Below are positions 27,749-34,756 of a stretch of 64,000 nt of DNA, piece by piece. The stretch is from Bacillus sp. RAR_GA_16. GTDB lineage: Bacteria > Bacillota > Bacilli > Bacillales > Guptibacillaceae. The stretch's first letter is position 1. Every line of letters starts with the position of its first letter. Where the stretch lies: contig NZ_JAIUKZ010000001.1 of NCBI RefSeq assembly GCF_020165985.1, positions 62,001-126,000 on the forward strand, written 5' to 3'. The notes under the pieces are model-generated. The model worked only from the letters and a program-made list of their open reading frames with translations. It was not told where the DNA came from and ran no database searches. Made by a program: the position numbers and the translations under genes.

Positions 27749-27779
27749 ATTGTTCTGTTTACAGAACAATGTGTTCTTG
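27749..27779. promoter_or_regulatory. SinR-box-like operator before the second sinR-like gene
   Basis: Nine-base arms ATTGTTCTG and CAGAACAAT flank TTTA (27749-27770), followed by a further GTTCTTG at 27773-27779. It lies 53 bases upstream of the start codon. Confidence 0.62.
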
Positions 27780-27822
27780 ATAAAATTAAATCATTAAATA
27801 ATGATAAAGTCGAGGTAAAGGG

Positions 27823-28161
27823 ATGATCGGTGAAAAAATTAAACTTTATCGGAATCGGATGGGGTTATCTTTAACAGAGTTAGCGAAGCGAGCAGGCGTT
27901 GCGAAGTCATATCTTAGTTCCATCGAGCGAAATCAACAAGCGAATCCTTCCATCCAATTCCTCGAAAAAATCGCAGCAGAACTTAAAGTCCCAATTGAGG
28001 TGTTTATACTAGAAGAAGATCATGAAGAGCCTGTTCTTGATACAGAATGGAAAGAATTGATTGAAGAAGCGATGAGATCAGGTATTACAAAGGAAGACTT
28101 TGCGGATTATCTGGAATTTAAGAAGTGGCAAATGTACCATGGAAAAAACGGCGAATCATAG
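27823..28161 (+). CDS. SinR-like HTH repressor (paralogue 2)
   Basis: A 112-residue protein with ATG at 27823; GAGG and AAAGGG sequences lie just upstream. Residues ~1-65 are an HTH_XRE domain very like SinR (LSLTELAKRAGVAKSYLSSI, ANPSIQFLEKI). Residues ~75-108 are the SinI/SinR interaction region (LDTEWKELIEEAMRSGITKEDF...FKKW). The recognition helix (AGVAKSYLSSIE) is nearly identical to that of paralogue 1, so the two probably read the same operators. The linker and dimerisation parts differ, which could give each its own antirepressor; this is inference. Confidence 0.87.
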   Translation: MIGEKIKLYRNRMGLSLTELAKRAGVAKSYLSSIERNQQANPSIQFLEKIAAELKVPIEVFILEEDHEEPVLDTEWKELIEEAMRSGITKEDFADYLEFKKWQMYHGKNGES

Positions 28162-28164
28162 AAA

Positions 28165-28187
28165 CTCCTGTCCAGGATGGACAGGAG
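28165..28187. terminator. Hairpin between convergent sinR-2 and lipoprotein genes
   Basis: A perfect 10-bp stem CTCCTGTCCA/TGGACAGGAG with a 3-base loop lies between the two stop codons. T tracts are poor on both strands. Confidence 0.45.
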
Positions 28188-28196
28188 AGTAAGTTC

Positions 28197-28373
28197 TTAT
28201 TCAGCAGAGTTCTCGGAGTTTTCGTTAGATGCAGGCTCTTCGGTGTTATTTCCATTATTCATAGAATTATTGCCGTTCTCTGAATCATTATTACCGCCGT
28301 TGTTACACGCTGTAATTAACATAACAGCTACTAACGAAGTTGCAATTTTGAGCATGAATTTCTTGTTATTCAT
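28197..28373 (-). CDS. Small Asn/Glu-rich lipoprotein
   Basis: A 58-residue protein from the ATG at 28373 (MNNKKFMLKI), with GGGAGG 10 bases upstream; a TTG two codons earlier is an alternative. The signal peptide ends in lipobox LITAC. The mature part is a low-complexity stretch of Asn, Gly, Glu and Ser with no domain. Its nature resembles the acidic lipoprotein at 25603-25896, on the other side of the sin-like cluster. Confidence 0.6.
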   Translation of the reverse strand: MNNKKFMLKIATSLVAVMLITACNNGGNNDSENGNNSMNNGNNTEEPASNENSENSAE

Positions 28374-28564
28374 TTCCAAAATTCCTCCCTGAACTCGATA
28401 AGTTTTACCGCTAATGAACGGTTGAGTTCATCATATCAGGTCAAAAAGGCAAAATGTTGAAATTTACATAGTCTCTATGTTGGTTTTACATTGCTAATGA
28501 CTGGTTAACATTAGATTAATATTTTCATTATTGCTTGATGTCATACTTTATACATAATAAAGAA

Positions 28565-28596
28565 AATCCCCATTCCTAGGTTCAGGAATGGGGATT
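28565..28596 (-). terminator. Rho-independent terminator of the fabZ transcript
   Basis: A 13-bp perfect stem AATCCCCATTCCT/AGGAATGGGGATT with a 6-base loop, then TTTCT on the minus strand, 9 bases past the fabZ stop. Confidence 0.8.
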
Positions 28597-28604
28597 AACT
28601 CGTC

Positions 28605-29027
28605 CTACTTCAACGCGAACATAATTTCAGCTTCAGCAGCAACTTCACCGTCAACAGTAGCTGTTGCTTTTCCTTTGCCAATCGGTCCCTTAATGCGGAT
28701 AATTTCCACTTCAAGTCGCAGCTGATCACCAGGCTTTACCTGTCTTTTAAAACGACATTTATCAATACCAGTAAAGAAAGCCAGCTTCCCCTGATTCTCT
28801 TCCTTCTTCAACATCGCTACAGCACCTACCTGAGCAAGTGCTTCCACAATGAGAACCCCTGGCATAACCGGATAGTCTGGGAAATGCCCATTAAAAAATT
28901 CTTCATTCGCTGTTACGTTCTTTATACCGACCGCTCGTACTTCTTCTTCAACTTCAAGAATACGATCAACAAGAAGGAAAGGGTAGCGATGCGGGATAAT
29001 CTTTTTGATGTCCTGACTATCTAACAT
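28605..29027 (-). CDS. fabZ: 3-hydroxyacyl-[ACP] dehydratase FabZ
   Basis: A 140-residue hot-dog-fold enzyme that dehydrates 3-hydroxyacyl-ACP in fatty acid elongation. The N terminus [17 protein letters not shown] is typical. The catalytic His is residue 48 in [12 protein letters not shown] and the Glu is residue 62 in VEALAQVGA. Full length for the family. ATG at 29027 with GGAGA upstream. It is last in the mbl-epuA-fabZ run on the minus strand, the order seen in B. subtilis (mbl region to ywpB). Confidence 0.96.
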   Translation of the reverse strand: MLDSQDIKKIIPHRYPFLLVDRILEVEEEVRAVGIKNVTANEEFFNGHFPDYPVMPGVLIVEALAQVGAVAMLKKEENQGKLAFFTGIDKCRFKRQVKPGDQLRLEVEIIRIKGPIGKGKATATVDGEVAAEAEIMFALK

Positions 29028-29045
29028 ATCTCATTCTCCTATCTG

Positions 29046-29330
29046 TTACTCTTCTTTTTTCACAATATCACTTATCTTTACCCATGTGCTCTTCTTAAAC
29101 ACATCTCCTGGGCTACCGTCTCCAATTACGCCGTAACCGATCATCGCACCTGCTAGAAGTGAGGCCATAAGCAATAGGGCAACGAGAAGAAGGCGTAGCC
29201 AAATCGGAATTAACCGCACCTGTGGCTTACGCTCCTTCTTATCGCGATTTTTATTCGTTTGTTCGACCTCTTTCTTAAGAATGACTTTTTCTTCGGAGGC
29301 CTGGTTCACCTTTTCATGGTTGTTCGCCAT
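29046..29330 (-). CDS. EpuA-family small membrane protein
   Basis: A 94-residue protein with a charged cytoplasmic N terminus (~1-40, Lys/Glu/Asn-rich), a single transmembrane helix (~42-66, IPIWLRLLLVALLLMASLLA) and a short outer tail (GDGSPGDVFKKSTWVKISDI). This matches the EpuA/PF11772 family, often labelled 'DNA-directed RNA polymerase subunit beta' by mistake. It lies between mbl and fabZ. Its role is not established. Confidence 0.82.
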   Translation of the reverse strand: MANNHEKVNQASEEKVILKKEVEQTNKNRDKKERKPQVRLIPIWLRLLLVALLLMASLLAGAMIGYGVIGDGSPGDVFKKSTWVKISDIVKKEE

Positions 29331-29366
29331 TATGATTACACCCTTACGAATAGTTTCCGTTCTAAT

Positions 29367-30368
29367 TTAGATTAGTTTTTTCTTTGCTATTTTGTCAATA
29401 TGCTCAAGCATAAGGCCTGTCCCTTTTGCTACACAGCTCATTGGCTCTTCTGCTACAAGGACTGGGACCATAAGTTCCTCAGCAAACAGCTGATCAATGC
29501 CGTGAAGCAATGCGCCTCCACCTGTCATAATCACACCGCGGTCAATGATGTCCGCTGAAAGTTCTGGAGGAGTTCGTTCAAGCACGCTCTTAGCAGCCAT
29601 CACCATGTGAGAGATTGGCTCTTGGAGCGCTTGCTGAATTTCATCAGACTTCACTGTGATGGTTCGTGGTAGTCCTGACACCATGTCTCGTCCACGAATA
29701 TCAAGTTCTTCCTTCCGGCCGCCTGGAAATACCGTTGCTACATTAATCTTAATTTGTTCTGCTGTCCGCTCCCCGATTAGAAGCTTATACGTTTTCTTGA
29801 TGTAATCCAGGATTTCGTAATCGAACTTGTCCCCTGCCATTTTAATGGAAGAGGCGGTGACAATATCGCCCATTGAAAGCACTGCGATATCTGTCGTTCC
29901 ACCGCCAATGTCCACAACCATATTACCGCTTGGCTGAAAAATATCCATGCCAGCGCCAATTGCAGCTACTTTTGGTTCTTCTTCAAGAAAGATTTGTTTT
30001 CCACCGCTTTTTTCAGCAGCTTCTTTAATCGCTTTCTTCTCAACAGAAGTAATGTTCGTTGGCGTACAGATTAGAATACGCGGCTTCGAAAGAAAGCTTT
30101 TTACATTAATTTTATTCAAGAAATGTCTTAGCATCACTTCTGTAATATCGAAGTCTGCGATCACGCCATCCTTCAGTGGACGCGTTGCAACGATGTTTCC
30201 AGGAGTCCGGCCAACCATTTGCCTTGCTTCTTCACCAACAGCAAGCGCTCTTCCAGTTCCAGTGTCTAGTGCTACAACAGACGGTTCATCCAAAACGATG
30301 CCTCGCCCTTTCACATAAATCAGTACGTTCGCCGTACCTAAGTCAATCCCAATATCACGTGAAAACAT
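29367..30368 (-). CDS. mbl: Rod-shape determining actin homologue Mbl
   Basis: A 333-residue MreB-family ATPase, the same length as B. subtilis Mbl. It starts MFSRDIGIDLGTANVLIYVKG (phosphate-1), with VVDIGGGTTDIAVLS (phosphate-2) and ITGGGALLHGIDQL (adenosine) motifs. It polymerises under the membrane and guides lateral wall synthesis. It follows spoIIID as in B. subtilis. ATG at 30368 with GGGAGG upstream. Confidence 0.96.
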   Translation of the reverse strand: MFSRDIGIDLGTANVLIYVKGRGIVLDEPSVVALDTGTGRALAVGEEARQMVGRTPGNIVATRPLKDGVIADFDITEVMLRHFLNKINVKSFLSKPRILICTPTNITSVEKKAIKEAAEKSGGKQIFLEEEPKVAAIGAGMDIFQPSGNMVVDIGGGTTDIAVLSMGDIVTASSIKMAGDKFDYEILDYIKKTYKLLIGERTAEQIKINVATVFPGGRKEELDIRGRDMVSGLPRTITVKSDEIQQALQEPISHMVMAAKSVLERTPPELSADIIDRGVIMTGGGALLHGIDQLFAEELMVPVLVAEEPMSCVAKGTGLMLEHIDKIAKKKLI

Positions 30369-30507
30369 GACTTATCCTCCCTGTATTCTAACACTCATCT
30401 ATCGTTTCAGTCCTAGTATGTTTAAACTACGTATCCATTAGTATATTGTACCATAAATTAAGAAACAGGAAGAAAGTATTTAGAAAAAATTGTCGTTTTT
30501 AGGCGTA

Positions 30508-30780
30508 TTATTTGACAGCTTCTTCTTTTTCCGTATCCTTTCTATATTTTATTCTCGTCGCTTCGCCGCCGCGGAGATGGCGTATCGATTTATGATACTC
30601 GAGAATCCCCTTCACCTCATTGGCGAGGTCCGGATTAATTTCGGGAAGTCGTTCTGTTAAATCCTTATGAACGGTACTTTTAGAAACGCCAAATTCCTTT
30701 GCGATCACCCTCACCGTTTTCTTAGTCTCCACGATGTAGTTTCCAATCTTGATGGTTCGCTCTTTGATGTAATCGTGCAC
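30508..30780 (-). CDS. spoIIID: Sporulation transcription factor SpoIIID
   Basis: A 90-residue DNA-binding protein active in the mother cell, tuning the SigE regulon and helping start sigK transcription. The GTG at 30780 (MHDYIKERTIKIG) was chosen because GGGAGG lies 8 bases upstream and family members begin here; the longer ORF adds 20 unrelated residues. The HTH is at ~24-42 (VRVIAKEFGVSKSTVHKDL). The ...EATRIKYRKD basic tail contacts DNA in the known structure. The protein is almost invariant in the family over residues 1-80. Confidence 0.96.
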   Translation of the reverse strand: MHDYIKERTIKIGNYIVETKKTVRVIAKEFGVSKSTVHKDLTERLPEINPDLANEVKGILEYHKSIRHLRGGEATRIKYRKDTEKEEAVK

Positions 30781-31113
30781 ACCACTCGCCTCCCTAAATT
30801 GGATGTGAGAGATGCGAAATGAGACTGATAAAGTGATCATGCTACGAAGCTCTAGTCATCAGGTGACCTACATGATGTCAGGAGTATTGCATGCAAGAAT
30901 ACTTCGAAGCCTTACCACAACTTCTCACCTCTGCCCCTCATTTACTAAGTTTTGTAACATTTTATTAAAGCGGAGGTGGTTATATTCCTAAAAGTCAAGA
31001 GGGACAAGGGATTTATTTAAATTTTCTTGCAAATTAGTCTTATTCGTCTTTTGTATGTTACCTCGCATGAAAAAAGAACCTCCTATTTTCATTTGAAATA
31101 GGAGGTTCTTCAA
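30781..31113. other. 333-base intergenic region: spoIIID promoter side and symporter terminator
   Basis: No ORF is supported. The spoIIID leader with its upstream repeats (AGTATTGCATGCAAGAATACTT near 30890) occupies the left half; the terminator at 31074-31110 occupies the right end. Confidence 0.5.
31074..31110 (-). terminator. Rho-independent terminator of the symporter operon
   Basis: A 15-bp perfect stem AAGAACCTCCTATTT with its complement and a 7-base loop, then TTTTTCATG on the minus strand. Confidence 0.85.
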
Positions 31114-32775
31114 TCAGATCACACGGTCATCTTTCCATACTTCTCCATCTTTGAAAGTAAGCTGTTCAGGGTACCTGAGATCCATGACCTCATCCTGAAG
31201 CTTCTGAGAAGGTGGTTTTGTACTCAATGACACGATTACGTTCGTTAAAATGGCTGAAGTTGCACCGAAGATTCCCGCTCCAGTATCAATAATGCCTAAA
31301 ATCGTGAAGTCACCGTATTTTGCTAGGAAAATATACGTTAAGGTGACCAACAATCCTACGATCATCCCAGCAATAACTCCTGGTGCATTCGCTCTCTTCC
31401 ACCACACCCCAAGTATAAGAGCTGGAAAGAACGTTCCTGACGCAAGAGCAAAAGCCCATGCTACAATTTGCGTAATGACGCCTGGAGGATTTAGCGCAAC
31501 GATCCCTGCTACGATCGTCGCAATCAAAATCGACCAGCGCGCAACAGACATCCGCTTTCGCTCCGTTGCCCTAGGATTAATGATCCGATAGTAAATATCA
31601 TGAGAAAAGGAAGAAGAAATCGCAATAAGTAATCCTCCAGCCGTTGATAACGCTGCGGCCATCGCTCCTGCTGCGACGAGACCAATAACAAATACACCCA
31701 GATCAGCGATTTCAGGCGTTGCCATCACGACAATATCATTACTAATCGCAATCTCTTGCCATTGAAGAATCCCATCCCCACTCGTATCGGCCATCGTTAG
31801 AAGTCCGGTGTTCACCCATTTATCAGTCCAAGCAGGCAAAGAATCGATCGGACTGCCAGCTACTTGCTTCATCAAGATAAACCGTGAAAATGCAGCATAA
31901 GCGGGAGCAGATAAATAGAGAAGACCAATAAATAGTAGTGCCCAGGCACCGCTCCAGCGCGCTGCTTTCATCGTTGATACCGTATAGAAGCGAACAATGA
32001 CATGAGGAAGTCCAGCAGTTCCAGCCATTAAGCTAAACATAAGGGCAATGAATTGCCACTTTGAAGCAGATTCGAATGGCGCAAAATACTCAGAAATCCC
32101 GAGTTCACGATCCAACTCACCAAGTTCTGACACAACATTTCCATAGCTTAACCACGGTATCGGGTTATTCGTAAGTTGAAGTGACATGAAAATAACCGGT
32201 ATTAAATAAGCCAGAATTAAGATAATATACTGGGCCACCTGGGTCCACGTGATCCCTTTCATCCCACCAAATGTAGCATAGATGGCAATAATGACAACGC
32301 CAATCATCACACCAATTTTGGCATCGACTTCAAACAATCTTCCGATCACTACCCCAGATCCTGCTAACTGACCAATGGAATAGGTAAAGCTAATGATAAT
32401 GGTCGCAATCGCAGCAATGACTAAAGCCGTTTTACTCTGAAAGCGATCTCCAATGAATTCTGGAACCGTATAGCGACCGTATTTCCGAAGTTGAGGCGCA
32501 AGTAGAAAGGTTAAGAGCAAATAACCGCCTGTCCACCCCATAATATAAGCTAGCCCATCATAACCAAGTACCATAACTGTTCCAGCAAGACCAATGAAAG
32601 AAGCCGCACTCATCCAGTCTGCTCCGATCGCCATGCCGTTGTAAATCGCGGGCACGCCTCGACCAGCTACAAAGAACTCGGAGGTTTGACGCGCGCGATT
32701 AAAGACAGCAATCCCAATGTATAACCCAAATGATGCGACAATAAGTAAAAGTGATACTAGAAATTGTGTATCCAT
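31114..32775 (-). CDS. Sodium:solute symporter (SSS family, ActP-like)
   Basis: A 553-residue membrane protein with about 13 hydrophobic segments. SSS landmarks include FFVAGRGVPAIYNGMAIGADWMSAASFIG (~35-61) and GLPHVIVRFYTV (~255-265). A hydrophilic loop holds an EF-hand-like sequence, DTSGDGILQWQE (~330-341), seen in the VC2705 subfamily. The pairing with a DUF4212 gene 12 bases upstream is characteristic of this subfamily, whose likely substrates are short organic acids such as acetate; the substrate is inferred. ATG at 32775 with AAGGGGGATAAGGG upstream. Confidence 0.88.
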   Translation of the reverse strand: MDTQFLVSLLLIVASFGLYIGIAVFNRARQTSEFFVAGRGVPAIYNGMAIGADWMSAASFIGLAGTVMVLGYDGLAYIMGWTGGYLLLTFLLAPQLRKYGRYTVPEFIGDRFQSKTALVIAAIATIIISFTYSIGQLAGSGVVIGRLFEVDAKIGVMIGVVIIAIYATFGGMKGITWTQVAQYIILILAYLIPVIFMSLQLTNNPIPWLSYGNVVSELGELDRELGISEYFAPFESASKWQFIALMFSLMAGTAGLPHVIVRFYTVSTMKAARWSGAWALLFIGLLYLSAPAYAAFSRFILMKQVAGSPIDSLPAWTDKWVNTGLLTMADTSGDGILQWQEIAISNDIVVMATPEIADLGVFVIGLVAAGAMAAALSTAGGLLIAISSSFSHDIYYRIINPRATERKRMSVARWSILIATIVAGIVALNPPGVITQIVAWAFALASGTFFPALILGVWWKRANAPGVIAGMIVGLLVTLTYIFLAKYGDFTILGIIDTGAGIFGATSAILTNVIVSLSTKPPSQKLQDEVMDLRYPEQLTFKDGEVWKDDRVI

Positions 32776-32787
32776 CCCTTATCCCCC

Positions 32788-33087
32788 TTAAGATTGTAAG
32801 GTTTGCCCTTTCGTTGCTTTCGCACGTTTTTCAACTAACCCATACTTTTGATCAATTCGATCCGATATGTAAGCGTTAACAAATAACAATATAATAAAAA
32901 CGAGAATTGAACCTTGTGCGCCCATAAAGTAATGAAGTGGAAAGCCATTAAACGTATATTTCGCAAGCGTTTCTGCAAACAGAACCATTCCAAAAGACAC
33001 CACAAACCAGAAAAGAAGTAAGATGGAAATTAACCTCACTCTCGCATGAAAGTAGGCATCTGCCTTTTTTTTATCAACCTTCTTCAT
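32788..33087 (-). CDS. DUF4212 small subunit of a sodium/solute symporter
   Basis: A 99-residue protein with two transmembrane helices (~17-37 and ~57-78) and a conserved YFMGAQGSILVFI segment typical of DUF4212. ATG at 33087 with AGGAGG 7 bases upstream. It is translated directly ahead of the SSS gene and probably forms a complex with it. Confidence 0.88.
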   Translation of the reverse strand: MKKVDKKKADAYFHARVRLISILLLFWFVVSFGMVLFAETLAKYTFNGFPLHYFMGAQGSILVFIILLFVNAYISDRIDQKYGLVEKRAKATKGQTLQS

Positions 33088-33102
33088 GATTGGACCTCCT
33101 AA

Positions 33103-33279
33103 CTATTTTAAGTTAAAAATAAGTTCGATCGTTTCGACAAAACCTAGTGGAACTCTAGCAATTTCAATCACAAAATAGACTCCCATTAGCGCAATTGGGA
33201 TGAACAAATACACGCCTTTTCGTTTTTTAATTGTAAAGATTAGACTAACGACCGCAGCAGCTAACAATACGTATAAAAT
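33103..33279 (-). CDS. Small membrane protein leading the symporter operon; start codon unclear
   Basis: An open frame of ~58 codons ends with TAG at 33103-33105, just before the DUF4212 ribosome site. It reads as two hydrophobic helices separated by basic KKRKG (LYVLLAAAVVSLIF...KKRKGVYLFIPIALMGVYFV). GGGAGAG sits 7 bases before an ATT codon (33277-33279) and no ATG or GTG is available; the TTG at 33267 is ~19 bases from the ribosome site. The codon pattern and position support a real gene, but an ATT start is rare and a sequence error near the 5' end is possible. Confidence 0.5.
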   Translation of the reverse strand: MLYVLLAAAVVSLIFTIKKRKGVYLFIPIALMGVYFVIEIARVPLGFVETIELIFNLK

Positions 33280-33510
33280 AAGTGGTCTCTCCCTTCTTGT
33301 ATAATTATCTGAATTTTCTAAAATACATCTCTCATTATGTTTCTACTATAAAAGGAAGTCAATGAGACGATATTACCAGTCATTGTCTCTAACGACATGA
33401 CAATTGACCTGTGTTCTCGACACAAAAAGCGAATCTTTCCATTTCTTAAGGAATGACAGCGCTATTTCCCGGGAAAGGTCGAATCGTGTCCATTTTCAAT
33501 GCACAGAAAA

Positions 33511-33532
33511 AAAGCCCCCAGTTGGGGACTTT
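33511..33532 (-). terminator. Terminator of spoIIQ
   Basis: AAAG-CCCCA pairs with TGGGG-CTTT around a minimal loop, then TTTTTCTG on the minus strand, 2 bases past the stop. Confidence 0.7.
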
Positions 33533-33534
33533 TG

Positions 33535-34443
33535 TTATTCTGAACCCTTTGTATCTGATTTTTGATCGTCCGATTTTTGCTCATTGCTTTTTTGCTCGTC
33601 GGATTGATCCTCGTCTGCACTATTGGCATCTTTTTCGGCGTCTTTCTCAGCATCCATTTCGGATTCTGTACTGTTGTCCTGTTTCTCAACATCAGTACCT
33701 TCTGAGGCTGATGGATTTGAAACTTCATCACTTTGCGCCTTTTCAGGAGCTTCTACTGCTGAAGACGGTTGATTAAAGACATCAAGCGGGTTTACCGGAA
33801 TGTCATCTTTGCGAACTTCAAAGTGTACGTGAACGCCAGCATCTGTATCAAATGCGTTTGTACCAGCTGTACCTAGCTTCTCGCCTTGCTTAACCGTATC
33901 ACCTTGTTCTACATCAAGAGCTTCAAGGGATTCGTATACAGTCACAACGCCATCGTTATGCTCTAAATGAACAACATTGCCAAGTAGCTGATCGTTTGTA
34001 GCTTTCACTACTTTACCACTCATTGCGGCCTTTACATCAAAACTCTTGCCATCTTCTTTAGCATAGTCGATTCCTGCGTTCTGGTAGTAGGTATTATTAT
34101 AGAAAACAAGGGCTGCTTGTTGTTCTTCCGTGCTAGCTGAAGTGTCATAGAATTGTTTCTGCACAAATACACCACTATCTTCAGATGCAGGTACTTTAAA
34201 GACTTCTGAATCACCAAGAACTGGAACAGACTCGTCATTTGTGTCAAAGGCACTTCTTTCTTCATCAATACCAGTTAAATCTTTTGCATTGTCTTGACCG
34301 CCTTGCATCCATAATACGGCTGCAAGAACAATTGCTGCAAAACCAAGATAGACTGCTGGGTAAATCCAGCGTTTTCTTGCTAGCTTCTGCCATTTAGAAG
34401 CGCTTTTTTCAACAGGATGAGATCGTTGTTTTTCGTCTCCCAT
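33535..34443 (-). CDS. spoIIQ: Stage II sporulation protein SpoIIQ (degenerate LytM domain)
   Basis: A 302-residue forespore membrane protein that meets SpoIIIAH to form the channel between forespore and mother cell. It has a cytoplasmic N terminus, a transmembrane helix at ~26-46 and an M23/LytM domain at ~110-225. The HxH metal motif survives (VHVHFE, ~205-207), but the first metal His is replaced by Asn in YQNAGIDYA (~122), consistent with the non-catalytic SpoIIQ of B. subtilis. A ~70-residue acidic/Ser/Gln/Lys tail with EKDAEKDA and EQKSNEQKS repeats follows. The gene lies upstream of spoIIID and downstream of spoIID, the conserved order. Confidence 0.92.
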   Translation of the reverse strand: MGDEKQRSHPVEKSASKWQKLARKRWIYPAVYLGFAAIVLAAVLWMQGGQDNAKDLTGIDEERSAFDTNDESVPVLGDSEVFKVPASEDSGVFVQKQFYDTSASTEEQQAALVFYNNTYYQNAGIDYAKEDGKSFDVKAAMSGKVVKATNDQLLGNVVHLEHNDGVVTVYESLEALDVEQGDTVKQGEKLGTAGTNAFDTDAGVHVHFEVRKDDIPVNPLDVFNQPSSAVEAPEKAQSDEVSNPSASEGTDVEKQDNSTESEMDAEKDAEKDANSADEDQSDEQKSNEQKSDDQKSDTKGSE

Positions 34444-34756
34444 TTGTTCATCACCTCAGCAACATTGTGGTCAGGTTGCGAGATTTATATACCTATTCCG
34501 AAAAAAAGTTCTATTTATTTTTCGACAAGGTCGTTTTTTTTATGCATAAATATTGTAAGTTCCTTTTTACAAATATGCGAACGGCTATTATTTTTGTTGT
34601 CAATTCAGGATATTGAAGCAACATCTTTGTAGATTTTCTTAATGCAAAAATATGAAATGGATTAAGAGTGTTTTATTGGTTTAAGGGTAAATAGAATATA
34701 AGATCAAAATTAAACTAATTTTTGAATATATCATTAGTAAAGGAGTACAAAACGAT
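34444..34756. other. 313-base divergent region between spoIIQ and the glycosyltransferase gene
   Basis: Very AT-rich with no ORF. It should hold the SigF promoter of spoIIQ on the left and the promoter of the glycosyltransferase on the right, but I could not fix either to bases. Confidence 0.4.

Larger units (their letters stand above)
27520..27822. other. 303-base divergent promoter region between sinI-2 and sinR-2
   Basis: AT-rich with no ORF. It carries two inverted SinR-box-like sites (27562-27580 and 27749-27770) plus a third GTTCTT at 27773. Confidence 0.6.

Noticed and set aside
30781-30840. Longer N terminus for SpoIIID (110 residues)
   Set aside because: The extra 20 residues are unlike the family and the GTG start has the ribosome site.
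33453-33776. 107-codon plus-strand ORF over the spoIIQ 3' end
   Set aside because: Antisense to the SpoIIQ acidic tail; no ribosome site or domain.
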